A stretch of DNA of 61,515 bases from CALMEH01 sp964548225 (lineage in GTDB: Bacteria > Acidobacteriota > Blastocatellia > Pyrinomonadales > Pyrinomonadaceae), in assembly GCA_964548225.1 (NCBI GenBank), contig CAZJQP010000019.1:1-61515 (forward strand), given 5' to 3'. The position numbers and the translations under genes are program-made. This document shows positions 36,824-44,415 of the stretch, piece by piece. Every line of letters begins with the position of its first letter. Positions within the stretch are counted from its first letter, which is position 1. The notes beneath the pieces are model-generated. The model saw nothing but the letters and a program-made list of their open reading frames with translations. It ran no database searches and was not told the origin of the DNA.

Positions 36824-37099
36824 CTAATTTACAAACAGTAATTCATTCCAACTTGTCGTGTATTTCCGGCTTTTCCGGGTTTGTTTCATTTTTCATCTGC
36901 CTTCGGGTTTGACCGATGCGAAGCGAACGGTGTCTTTGCCGAATTTTTGATTTATTTCATCTATGGCTTTCATAAAGTTGCAGCGTTGGAAAGCAGTATC
37001 GGCGAATATTCTACGGGGGAGTTTTTCCGCTGGAACGAGTCCGCTAAAGATTACTCCAGCACATTTGTATTCGTCGTAGGTCGTAATCTTCCGCCATTC
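36824..37099 (-). pseudogene. umuC: Remnant of umuC 3' end (Y-family polymerase, DUF4113)
   Basis: On the minus strand the frame right after the HTH stop reads YDEYKCAGVIFSGLVPAE, then FMKAIDEINQKFGKDTVRF, then KPEGR, a TGA, KMKQTRKSRKYTTSWNELL and a TAG. This is the C-terminus of UmuC (pattern 'KAGV...L.P ... D.IN..+G+..+... W.M....S..YTT.W.EL'). The in-frame TGA falls exactly where the family has Trp, so a TGG has become TGA. There is no polymerase domain upstream. About 90 residues of a lost gene remain; nothing else is visible in 36753-37099. Confidence 0.72.
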
Positions 37100-37294
37100 T
37101 TAATTTGTTTTTGTCGGTCTGCCGGGCTTGCGGTCTAGTTTCTCAAGACGTTCGATTTCGCTTTCCGCGATAAAATTATCACGTCCAACTTTTTCAGCCT
37201 TTATTACGCCGTCAAGTATCATTCGGCGAATCCGCGAAGGCACGACATTTAACCTTTCCGCCGCTTGTTTGGTGGTTAGAAATCCTTGAATCAT
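37100..37294 (-). CDS. Small HTH (excisionase-family) DNA-binding protein
   Basis: The 64-residue protein reads LTTKQAAERLNVVPSRIRR followed by MILDGVIKAEKVGRDNFIAE and a basic tail. This is the HTH_17 layout of excisionase-family regulators. It is upstream of the umuC remnant and the defence module on the same strand and is the best candidate in the island for controlling that module. Confidence 0.75.
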   Translation of the reverse strand: MIQGFLTTKQAAERLNVVPSRIRRMILDGVIKAEKVGRDNFIAESEIERLEKLDRKPGRPTKTN

Positions 37295-37429
37295 AAATCT
37301 ATTTTACATCACAAAAAAATATCACGCAAAAGTGTGTAAATCGCCTTTCTCAATTTGAATAACTAACACGCGAGGGTTATAATTATAGATAGTTGGAAAC
37401 AACTGAATTCTATATTTTGTGAGGAAAAA

Positions 37430-37699
37430 ATGATGATTAAATTAACTACGGAAAATACGCAACGGGCAATCGAAAGATGCCGTCAATTAAAGCCGAAAGT
37501 TCGGTTTATTAAAGACAGATTATTTGTCGTTTATTCGGCGAATAATTCAAACGTCTATCACGTCCGCTTTGATGTCCAAAACGGCGAGAAGTTCGGCGAG
37601 TGTGAATGCAAGGCATCTGAGAAAGGTTTGATTTGCTATCACTTGGTTGCCGGAGCGACGGCGAACATTTATCGGCAAGGTTTGAAACGAAACAACTAA
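37430..37699 (+). CDS. Small SWIM zinc-finger protein
   Basis: The 89-residue protein ends with GECECKASEKGLICYHLVAG, the CxCx(n)CxH signature of a SWIM zinc finger, which binds DNA or proteins. A strong ribosome site (gaggaaaaa) precedes the tandem ATG ATG start. It is divergent from the HTH gene and followed 72 bp later by a second small gene. No helicase or transposase with which SWIM fingers are often fused is adjacent. Confidence 0.75.
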   Translation: MMIKLTTENTQRAIERCRQLKPKVRFIKDRLFVVYSANNSNVYHVRFDVQNGEKFGECECKASEKGLICYHLVAGATANIYRQGLKRNN

Positions 37700-37771
37700 C
37701 GGCGAAAGGCTTAGATGGCGGCAACCGTCTAAGCCTCTCATTTAATCCCTTTGGATAAGGAACTAAACACT

Positions 37772-37987
37772 ATGAACAATTTAACACAGCAACAACGGGA
37801 CGCGAAACAAGCACATTTGGACAATCAGCAAGAAAAGATGATTGCTCAATACAAAAAAGCCGACACAGGCGAAAGAAAAGCGATTATCAAGCATATTGAT
37901 TCGTTTCTGCCGATTACAAAGTCGAAGGATGAACGAATCTTTTGGTTACGGTTTCGTGAGAAACTTGAAGGATTGAATGAAAAATAG
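37772..37987 (+). CDS. Hypothetical small charged protein
   Basis: The 71-residue protein starts at the ATG 37772 with an aagga site; a TTG 21 bp upstream is the alternative. It is Gln- and Lys-rich and helical (QQQRDAKQAHLDNQQEKMIA), ending in RFREKLEGLNEK. Family unknown. It is the last gene before the right end of the island and is followed by a strong hairpin terminator. Confidence 0.5.
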   Translation: MNNLTQQQRDAKQAHLDNQQEKMIAQYKKADTGERKAIIKHIDSFLPITKSKDERIFWLRFREKLEGLNEK

Positions 37988-38000
37988 ATGATAAAATAAA

Positions 38001-38023
38001 AGGGCAACTTACCAAGTTGCCCT
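38001..38023. terminator. Hairpin terminator near the island's right end
   Basis: The stem agggcaactt / aagttgccct has a 3-nt loop. T-rich DNA follows on both strands, better on the minus strand (ttttattttat), so it can act in both directions. It lies 35 bp inside the right attachment site. Confidence 0.85.
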
Positions 38024-38058
38024 AAACTTTTGATTTTATTAAAATATTTGGGCATTTT

Positions 38059-38080
38059 ACTGTGGGGGAATTTGTGGGGA
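38059..38080. other. Right attachment site candidate
   Basis: The copy matches 21095-21116 at 21 of 22 positions in the same orientation. The next 159 bp to the first chromosomal gene at 38240 hold no tRNA and no other structure that I can support. Confidence 0.75.
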
Positions 38081-38239
38081 CACTCTGCTTGCACGGTCTT
38101 GCACGGAAAAACGAAAGCAAAAGCTAAGTGTTGCAATCACAGGCATTTGCAGAAAGGTTCAATTCGGTGCAGAAACGGCTCAAAGAAGATACTTTTCTTT
38201 CATTGCTATAATTTTGCCTAAATTCAGAAGAAAATTTTT

Positions 38240-38692
38240 ATGAAAAAGTTTGCCGTCAGTTTTTTAATCATAACATTTATCGGTTGTTTCGTTGCAATAA
38301 AAGCGCAAACCGCGTGGGCAGGCGCGTATCAATTCGACGAAGACGGCGGAAAAACTGCGGGCGGAACAGCGATAAATATTTATCATTTGCTCGAAATCCG
38401 CGAATCTGCCGACGGTTTGATGGCGACGCTCAAGTCTAACGGTTTTCAAACTTCCGTTGATTTGATTTGCATCGCAAAGGTTGAAAATAATAAACTTTTC
38501 ATTTATTTCGCGGGTTATGGCGAAGATAATGTTTTTGAAAAATACACGGAAGGCGATTTGCTTTTGACTTTAGAGCGTAGCAAAGACGAGAAGATTTTGA
38601 CATTTTGGGGTAAATTTCAGCCGAGCGTTGAGAAAAATAATAAATCGGGAAAGATTTATTTTAGAAAGACTGAAAATATGCGAGAAAACTAA
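38240..38692 (+). CDS. Secreted hypothetical protein
   Basis: The 150-residue protein has a signal peptide (cut near IKAQ) and then WAGAYQFDEDGGKTAGGTA, a beta-rich domain with AGYGEDNVFEKYTEGDLLLTL. It resembles the DUF5991-type small secreted proteins of Acidobacteriota and relatives, of unknown role. Its TAA overlaps the ATG of the next gene (taatg), so the two are translationally coupled. Confidence 0.65.
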   Translation: MKKFAVSFLIITFIGCFVAIKAQTAWAGAYQFDEDGGKTAGGTAINIYHLLEIRESADGLMATLKSNGFQTSVDLICIAKVENNKLFIYFAGYGEDNVFEKYTEGDLLLTLERSKDEKILTFWGKFQPSVEKNNKSGKIYFRKTENMREN

Positions 38693-39630
38693 TGAAAAAG
38701 CTGATTTACTTAATAGTTTTTACAATTTTGCTGGCTTGCGTTTCACAGGCACAAACGACGGAAAGTTTGGCTTGGACAAGAATTGAAAGCGATACAAAAG
38801 ATTTTTCGGTTGCCATTCCGTCGAATTATCAAGTCTTACAAGACGAAAAAGGATTTGAAAACAATTATGATGTTCCAAAACCAAGGAAACTAAAAGTTAG
38901 CGATATTAGATATGTTACGGCGTTTGAAGATGGCGGTTCTTTTTTAGTTGAAAGCTATAAAGTCAACGATCTGCCTCTCGGTTTTTGGTTGCTTACTCTT
39001 TCAAAATCCAATGAAAAAGCCGATGAAGTTAATTTTAAAGAATTTACGGGCAAAATTTTCATAAAAGAAACTACGGATTTTTACTCAATGGAAATAATTG
39101 TCGGGAGTAAAGATAGAATCTATCGCATTTTTGGCGGTGCGCGTAGTGAAAACAACGACACTTTGAAACATTTTTTCGCTTCATTAAGATTAAACGATAA
39201 GAAGTTTTTTACGTTGAAATCGCCTTTGGAAGAAAAAATTAAAGAAACTTCTGCGCTTATTTCGAGTTTGCCGGAAACGCCTTTTACAGTTGAAAAAGGA
39301 AATAAAGATGACTCTCAAAAATCAGATGCAAACACGCAAAACGAGAGCGAACAAGCGGAAAATAAAAAACTACTCATACTTTACAAACCGCGTCCCAGAT
39401 ATACTGATGCGGCGAGAACTTCGGGAACTGAAGGTAAAATAAAACTGCGTGTTACTTTTTCGGAAAACGGAAACATTGAAAAAATCACCATTCTTTCAGG
39501 ACTTTCAAACGGACTAACTGAAAACGCGATTAGAACAGCGCGATTGATGAGGTTTTTGCCACGAGAGATAGACAACAAACTGACTACGATACAAAAAGTG
39601 GTGGAATTTACCTTTAGTATTGGCGGCTAA
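38692..39630 (+). CDS. Secreted protein with TonB-type C-terminal domain
   Basis: The 312-residue protein has a signal peptide (residues 1-20, VSQAQ). Residues 25-170 form an unknown beta-rich domain beginning WTRIESDTKDFSVAIPS, like the exported domain found in this phylum. The C-terminal 90 residues (YKPRPRYTDAARTSGTEGKIK, VTFSENGNIEKI) are a TonB C-terminal domain. It is coupled to the preceding small secreted gene. The domain type recurs at 33-770. Confidence 0.8.
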   Translation: MKKLIYLIVFTILLACVSQAQTTESLAWTRIESDTKDFSVAIPSNYQVLQDEKGFENNYDVPKPRKLKVSDIRYVTAFEDGGSFLVESYKVNDLPLGFWLLTLSKSNEKADEVNFKEFTGKIFIKETTDFYSMEIIVGSKDRIYRIFGGARSENNDTLKHFFASLRLNDKKFFTLKSPLEEKIKETSALISSLPETPFTVEKGNKDDSQKSDANTQNESEQAENKKLLILYKPRPRYTDAARTSGTEGKIKLRVTFSENGNIEKITILSGLSNGLTENAIRTARLMRFLPREIDNKLTTIQKVVEFTFSIGG

Positions 39631-39666
39631 ATATAGTTTTAGTATTTATTAATTTGGAGATATTTT

Positions 39667-40188
39667 ATGAAAAAAATTATAGGTTTAATGATTATGGTTT
39701 TGGCTTTTTCGTTTGCGGTTTTTGCCCAAGAAAAGACGGAAAAAGCAAAACCGACGGACAAGGATAAAACAGAAGCGATTCCGACGGACGGCGTTTTGAA
39801 ACGCGGCGCGGCACTTGGTAAATCGAAAAAAGTTTCGTTAGCGAAAGTGATGGCGAATCCGTCGAAATATTCGGGCAAAATGGTGCGTGTTGAAGGCGTG
39901 ATTGTGCGTTCGTGCAAAACGGAAGGTTGCTGGCTGGAACTCGCGCCGAATGCCGACGGAAAGGCGGTGCGTGTGAAAATGAAAGACCACGCATTTTTCG
40001 TCCCGCTGGATTCTGCCGGAGCGTTTGCCAAAGCTGAGGGCGTTTTTACGGTGAAAACTTTGACAAAGGAAATGGTTGACCATTTAATCGAAGAAGACGG
40101 CGCAAAATTTGACAATCGCAACGCCGACGGAACGGTTACGGAAATTACTTTTGAAGCGACGGGCGTTGAATTGACGCGCAAAAAATAA
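39667..40188 (+). CDS. Secreted DUF4920 protein
   Basis: The 173-residue protein has a signal peptide (ends VFAQ) and a linker rich in Lys and Thr. A DUF4920 domain follows: SGKMVRVEGVIVRSCKTEGC, WLELAP, RVKMKDHAFFVP and SAGAFAKAEGVF. The domain is an OB-like fold with a conserved CxxxGCW, possibly metal- or ligand-binding in the periplasm; its role is not known. It stands 36 bp after the TonB-like gene. Confidence 0.82.
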   Translation: MKKIIGLMIMVLAFSFAVFAQEKTEKAKPTDKDKTEAIPTDGVLKRGAALGKSKKVSLAKVMANPSKYSGKMVRVEGVIVRSCKTEGCWLELAPNADGKAVRVKMKDHAFFVPLDSAGAFAKAEGVFTVKTLTKEMVDHLIEEDGAKFDNRNADGTVTEITFEATGVELTRKK

Positions 40189-40232
40189 ATTTCGGAACAA
40201 TTTTTTTTAAGCTGGCGTTAGACAAAAAAGAT

Positions 40233-41183
40233 ATGAGAATATTCATTTTTTGTCTAACGCTTATTTTTGTCTTGTCGGCTGTTTCGGCGGCTCAAACCGC
40301 TCCCGTCAAGGTCGAAGCAAACACCGAAAAAGGTTTTTCGTATCCTTATTACCTTTACGTTCCGGCGGAATTGCGCTCTTCAGCCGAAGCGCAAAAACAA
40401 ACGCATACGATTCTTGTTTTGCCGAATAATACGGGAAAAATTGACGATTCGTTGGAAGTTCACGAAGCGGACGTGAAAAAACGTATGGCGCAAGTCGGAC
40501 AAATTGCGACGCTTTTGAAAGTTGCCGTAATGATGCCGGTTTTTCCGCGCCCGAAAACCGATTGGCAAATTTACACACACGCACTTGACCGCGATTCTTT
40601 GCTGACAGATAAAAAAGAATATGCGCGGTTTGATGTTCAGCTTATCAAAATGATTGACGATGCGCGGGAAAGATTGGCAAAAGAGAAACTGAAATTCGAG
40701 AAGAAAGTTTTAATCAACGGATTTTCGGCTTCGGGAATGTTTGCCAACCGTTTTACTTTCCTTCATCCCGACCGCGTCAAAGCCGCCGCCATCGGTTCGC
40801 CGGGCGGTTGGGCGATTGCGCCTGTCGAATCTTACAAAGAAAAAACTCTGCGTTATCCGATAGGCGTGGGCGATTTCAAAACCGTTTCGGGGGCGAAATT
40901 TGACTTAAAAACCTTAAGAAAAGTTCCGCTTTTTGTTTTTCTCGGCGACAAGGACGATAACGATTCAGTCGTTTTCGGCGACGGTTACGAAGAAGCGGAC
41001 AAAGATTTGATTTTCGAGCTTTTCGGCAAAACGCCCGTCGAGCGTTGGGAAATTTCAAAATCGCTCTACGAACAAAGCAAATTAAACGCCGAATTTAAAC
41101 TTTACCCTGACGTAAACCACACCGTGAACACTCAAATGCGCGACGACATTCGAGCATTTTTGGAAAAACATAAAGCAAAATAA
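40233..41183 (+). CDS. Secreted alpha/beta hydrolase (esterase/depolymerase-like)
   Basis: The 316-residue protein has a signal peptide (ends SAAQ). The nucleophile elbow is GFSASGMFA near residue 168, the acid is in FVFLGDKDDND near 235, and the His is in YPDVNHTVN near 295. The layout resembles the poly(3-hydroxybutyrate) depolymerase/feruloyl esterase-like branch (Esterase_PHB, dienelactone hydrolase-like). Substrate unknown. It ends just before an inverted repeat. Confidence 0.8.
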   Translation: MRIFIFCLTLIFVLSAVSAAQTAPVKVEANTEKGFSYPYYLYVPAELRSSAEAQKQTHTILVLPNNTGKIDDSLEVHEADVKKRMAQVGQIATLLKVAVMMPVFPRPKTDWQIYTHALDRDSLLTDKKEYARFDVQLIKMIDDARERLAKEKLKFEKKVLINGFSASGMFANRFTFLHPDRVKAAAIGSPGGWAIAPVESYKEKTLRYPIGVGDFKTVSGAKFDLKTLRKVPLFVFLGDKDDNDSVVFGDGYEEADKDLIFELFGKTPVERWEISKSLYEQSKLNAEFKLYPDVNHTVNTQMRDDIRAFLEKHKAK

Positions 41184-41207
41184 GGCGTTTCGGAATTAGG
41201 ATTTTTT

Positions 41208-41274
41208 CACCACAAAGACACAAAGACACAAAGATTTTTATTAATTTCCTTTGTGTCTTTGTGTTTTTGCGGTG
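41208..41274. repeat. Heptamer-type inverted repeat
   Basis: The left arm is built of cacaaaga units (41208-41233) and the right arm is the complementary ctttgtgt series (41249-41274), with a 15-bp loop. It lies in the gap between two plus-strand genes. Confidence 0.85.
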
Positions 41275-41377
41275 AGAAAAAATCTAGCATTTCCGGCGAG
41301 ATTTGTTGTAAGATTTAAGTGTTACCAAACTGTTCCAAAATCTGCGCCATCGAAAAGATGTCCGCGCCATTTTTGTT

Positions 41378-42145
41378 ATGAAATATTTTTTGACCTTGCT
41401 GATTTTGCTTTTCGCGTCCAATGTTTCGGCACAGATTCGCGGAACTCTTCTGAAATCAAACGGCAAACCACTTGCTTACACTGAAATCGAACTCGTCCCG
41501 ACTTACTCGAAAAAAATGGTTATGGACGGCAGATTTTTTGCGACCAGCAGTGCGAGCGGTAAATTTTCCTTCGTCAATCTGCCGCCCGACCGATATACTT
41601 TGAGCATCAATTTCAATGAAAGCCCGACCGATTTATCACCGTATCCGACCGTCTTTTACCCGAATGCCGAAACACGCGAGCAAGCGGAAATTTTTGAAAT
41701 CAACGCTTCGAGTGTTGCCAAAACCATCACATTCAAACTGCCGACGGCATACACAACCGGAAAAATCAGCGGCAATATAGTTTTTTCCGACGGCAAACCC
41801 GTTGACGGTGCATACATCAGTCTGCGCGACATCGCCTACAACTTTTCGGTCGGAAGTTTCGGCTACGCCAAAACCGACGCAAAAGGAAATTTCACCATCA
41901 CCGGATTTCTAGGCAGAGAATACCAAATCGGCGCATTCGCCTTCGACTGCGACCTCAAAAAACCGTGCGACTACTGGAACAAACTCATCGGTGTCGGAGA
42001 ATCGAAAGTTTTCATTCTCGAAACGCAAACGCCTGTTATCAAATTCACTCTCCGCCAATCCGACGACGTTGAAAAAATCCGCGATAAATACGTTGCAACT
42101 CTTATTAATACAGAACGCAACAATTTATTTTCACTTCAAAGATAG
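41378..42145 (+). CDS. Secreted protein with carboxypeptidase-regulatory-like domains
   Basis: The 255-residue protein has a signal peptide (ends VSAQ). Two Ig-like beta-sandwich domains follow. The first, about 20-110, reads IRGTLLKSNGKPLAYTEIEL with FSFVNLPPDRYTLSI. The second, about 128-215, reads GKISGNIVFSDGKPVDGAYI with KGNFTITGFLGREY. This is the CarboxypepD_reg-like fold common on surface proteins of this phylum. The role is probably structural or adhesive. Confidence 0.75.
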   Translation: MKYFLTLLILLFASNVSAQIRGTLLKSNGKPLAYTEIELVPTYSKKMVMDGRFFATSSASGKFSFVNLPPDRYTLSINFNESPTDLSPYPTVFYPNAETREQAEIFEINASSVAKTITFKLPTAYTTGKISGNIVFSDGKPVDGAYISLRDIAYNFSVGSFGYAKTDAKGNFTITGFLGREYQIGAFAFDCDLKKPCDYWNKLIGVGESKVFILETQTPVIKFTLRQSDDVEKIRDKYVATLINTERNNLFSLQR

Positions 42146-42146
42146 T

Positions 42147-42335
42147 GTAGATTGCAGAAAATATACCGCACATTACACATAACATACTGCACATTACAGA
42201 AAACATTTGACACATTGCAGATAGCATTGTATTGATTACAGATAACATACTGTGCGTTGCAGATAACATACTGTAAATTACATAAAACATCGTGCAGATT
42301 ACATAAAACATAGTGTAGATTACATAAAACGTGCT
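42147..42335. repeat. 21-bp tandem repeat array upstream of XRE gene
   Basis: Nine head-to-tail copies of exactly 21 bp (core gcacattacagaaaacatac with variants such as gtagattacataaaac) end 55 bp before the next start codon. No spacers, so not CRISPR. The period equals that of the array at 3842-4030, but the unit sequence differs. In two frames it would encode a heptad repeat, which is a by-product of 21 being 3x7. Confidence 0.88.
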
Positions 42336-42390
42336 GTATGCTATATTTTTAGGAGTGTAGTTAATATCTAATCAAAAAAAGGAGAGGAAA

Positions 42391-42744
42391 ATGCTTTATC
42401 TAAACATAAAACGGGTTATGAGTCTGCGCGGCGTGAACAATCATTATAAAATGCTTCTGGATTTGGGCTTTGCCCCGGCGACGGCGCGAAATTTTCTCAG
42501 CAATGCCGTCTGGCGCATCACGTTCGAGAATCTCGAAAAGCTGTGTCTTGCGCTAAACTGCACGCCGAACGATTTGATTGAATGGCTGCCGCCGGAAAAT
42601 CAAACCAACCCTGACGCGCAAGCCTTAATCAAAATGAAACGCAACCGCGACGAAGATTTGTCGAAATTGCTCAAAACTTTGCCGATAGAAAAATTTGAAC
42701 AAATCGCCGAGATATTGCAAGATTTAAATAACAAGCAGGAATGA
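42391..42744 (+). CDS. XRE-type helix-turn-helix regulator
   Basis: The 117-residue protein has an N-terminal HTH of the Cro/C1 type: KMLLDLGFAPATARNFLSN with LEKLCLALNCTPNDLIEWL (about residues 20-65). The helical tail (KTLPIEKFEQIAEILQDL) could dimerise. A strong ribosome site (aaggagagg) precedes the ATG. Its stop overlaps the dusB start (atga). The repeat array just upstream is a natural candidate for its own operator. Confidence 0.8.
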   Translation: MLYLNIKRVMSLRGVNNHYKMLLDLGFAPATARNFLSNAVWRITFENLEKLCLALNCTPNDLIEWLPPENQTNPDAQALIKMKRNRDEDLSKLLKTLPIEKFEQIAEILQDLNNKQE

Positions 42745-43793
42745 AACCTTTCAAAATCAGAAATATCGAAATCAATCCGCCGCTGATTCTTTCGCCGATG
42801 GCGGGCGTAACGGATTATACTTTTCGGCGGTTGATAAAACGGCGCGGCGGCGTTGGGCTGGTCGTGTCGGAGTTTATTTCGGTCGAAGGTTTGACTCGCG
42901 GGAATCCGAAATCGGCGCGGCAGATGCGTTTTGATGAGGAAGAACGCCCGTTTGCGGTGCAGATTTTTGGCGGACAGCACGAGCGGATGCGTTTGGGCGC
43001 GGAAATGGCGGAAGAAGTCGGCGCGGATATTTTGGACGTAAATTGCGGTTGTCCTGCGCCGAAAGTCGTCAAACACGGCGGTGGTTCGGGCTTGTTGCGC
43101 GATTTGCCGCGTTTGGAAACGATTCTCACAGAGATAAAAAAATCAATTTCGATTCCGCTGACTTTGAAAATGCGAATCGGTTATTCGGATTCGACGATAA
43201 ATGCCGTGGAAGTCGCAAAAATGGCGGAAAATTGCGGTGTCGAACACATTCAAGTTCACGGGCGCACGAAGGAACAAGGCTATAAAGGCTTGGCGAATTG
43301 GGACGTTATCAAGGCTGTCAAAGAAGCTGTGAGCGTTCCGGTTTCGGGCAACGGCGATATTACGACGATTGAATACGGTTTGAAAAAATGGAAGGAATCG
43401 GGCGTTGACGGAATTTTAATCGGGCGCGGCGCGATGCAGAATCCTTGGATTTTTCGGCAGATTGCAGACGTTTTAGCTGGACGTGAGCCGTATCAGCCGG
43501 ATTTGGAAGAAAAAAAATCTGTGCTGTTGGAATTTTTTGAAATGGTTTCGGAAGAAATGCCCGAAATCGTCGCGCTCGGCAAAATGAAACAGCTTGCCGG
43601 ACAATTTACGAAAGGCTTGGTCGGCGGAGCGCAGTTTCGGCAGACGCTTTATCATTCGCATTCGGCGCAGGAGATTTTGGAAAATATCACGATTTATTTT
43701 GAAACGCTGATGTCGCGCAAAACCTTCGGCGACGGTTTGACCGAAGCCGATAAAGATTTGGAAATCACGTCTTGTGATGCGTTTGCCGCTTGA
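42741..43793 (+). CDS. dusB: tRNA-dihydrouridine synthase
   Basis: This FMN enzyme reduces uridine to dihydrouridine in tRNA D-loops. Signatures are LSPMAGVTDYTFRRL at about residue 16, VNCGCPAPKVVKHGGGSGLL with the catalytic Cys at about 100, and KMRIGY. VHGRTKEQGYKG, GNGDI and DGILIGRGAMQNPWIF follow. The length of 350 is typical of the DusB subgroup. It starts inside the stop of the XRE gene, so expression is coupled to that regulator. Confidence 0.94.
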   Translation: MKPFKIRNIEINPPLILSPMAGVTDYTFRRLIKRRGGVGLVVSEFISVEGLTRGNPKSARQMRFDEEERPFAVQIFGGQHERMRLGAEMAEEVGADILDVNCGCPAPKVVKHGGGSGLLRDLPRLETILTEIKKSISIPLTLKMRIGYSDSTINAVEVAKMAENCGVEHIQVHGRTKEQGYKGLANWDVIKAVKEAVSVPVSGNGDITTIEYGLKKWKESGVDGILIGRGAMQNPWIFRQIADVLAGREPYQPDLEEKKSVLLEFFEMVSEEMPEIVALGKMKQLAGQFTKGLVGGAQFRQTLYHSHSAQEILENITIYFETLMSRKTFGDGLTEADKDLEITSCDAFAA

Positions 43794-43803
43794 GATATTT
43801 TTT

Positions 43804-43884
43804 TAACGCAAAGGCACAAAGATACAAAGACGCAAAGTTTTTAAAGGTAAAAATAAATCTTTGCGCCTTTGCGTCTTTGCGTTA
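43804..43884. repeat. Heptamer-type inverted repeat
   Basis: The left arm (43804-43837) is a run of aacgcaaaggcacaaag-type units. The right arm (43859-43884) is ctttgcgcctttgcgtc and its continuation, complementary to it. It lies between dusB and the next plus-strand gene. Confidence 0.85.
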
Positions 43885-43917
43885 AATTTTTAATGTTTAT
43901 TTCGGGAAACCAATATT

Positions 43918-44358
43918 ATGAAATTATTCAAAATCATCTTTATTTTATCGCTTATTTTCACATCTTACGCTTCGGCGCAGACGACGAAAACCGTAACGCA
44001 AAAGCCGACGGCAAACGCGGCGAAATCTTCTCCGGCTTATGCGGAAGTTCTTTTGCGAAAAACCGAACTCACAGCCGAACTCGAAGAACTTTTAATTTCT
44101 TATACAGAAGAATTTCCCAAAGTTAAGAATTTGCGTTATGAAATCAGCCTTTTGCAAAAAGATTTGGACAAACTTTCGGCAGTTACGGACGTTTCGAGAT
44201 TATCAACTGCGCTCGGCAAATTGATTGTGCGACGCACCGAATTGCAAGTTGATGTTTGGGTTTTGCAAAAACAATATTCGGACGAACACCCGGACGTAAA
44301 ACGCGCCAAGAGAAAAGTCGAGATTTACGAACAGGCAATCAAAGAAATTTTGCCATAA
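43918..44358 (+). CDS. Secreted coiled-coil protein
   Basis: The 146-residue protein has a signal peptide (ends ASAQ). The rest is helical with heptad patterns (LRKTELTAELEELLISYTEE, LQKDLDKLS, IVRRTELQVDVWVLQKQYSD). I recognise no family; the EFPKVKNLRYEI and DEHPDVKRAKRKV pair looks like the two halves of an antiparallel hairpin, as in chain-length-determinant-type coiled coils. Location: periplasm. Confidence 0.6.
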   Translation: MKLFKIIFILSLIFTSYASAQTTKTVTQKPTANAAKSSPAYAEVLLRKTELTAELEELLISYTEEFPKVKNLRYEISLLQKDLDKLSAVTDVSRLSTALGKLIVRRTELQVDVWVLQKQYSDEHPDVKRAKRKVEIYEQAIKEILP

Positions 44359-44388
44359 AAAAAGCCGACTGCTGAACGACAATCGGCT
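44357..44388 (-). terminator. Terminator of the sigma/PDZ operon
   Basis: On the minus strand agccga / tcggct (44363-44388) with a 14-nt loop runs into seven T. It lies 28 bp after the stop of the PDZ gene. Confidence 0.85.
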
Positions 44389-44415
44389 GGAGGAGGAGAA
44401 AAGTATGAATTGAAT

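Larger units (their letters stand above)
21095..38080. mobile_element. 17-kb integrated island with tyrosine recombinase
   Basis: A 22-bp direct repeat with one mismatch (21095-21116 and 38059-38080) brackets a tyrosine recombinase at one end. Inside lie an excisionase-like HTH gene, a replication-protein-like gene, several orphan small genes, a five-gene defence-like module and a broken umuC end. The genes just outside (TPR/membrane pair on one side, secreted proteins on the other) are of the core-genome type seen in the rest of the window. No tRNA is visible at either end, so the target seems to be intergenic. Confidence 0.78.

Noticed and set aside
36881..37138. Plus-strand frame of 85 codons
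   Set aside because: It is antisense to the umuC remnant and the HTH gene and has no recognisable content.
38140..38185. tRNA gene at the island's right end
   Set aside because: A ggttcaattc string resembles a T-loop, but its 5-bp stem does not pair and no acceptor or anticodon arm can be built.
39639..40181. Minus-strand frame of 180 codons
   Set aside because: Fully antisense to the DUF4920 gene, which has signal peptide and family motifs; the Ser/Ala-rich product looks like a mirror frame.
42105..42311. Minus-strand frame of 68 codons with a heptad pattern
   Set aside because: It is a translation of the 21-bp tandem array; no ribosome site, and the pattern follows from 21 being seven codons.
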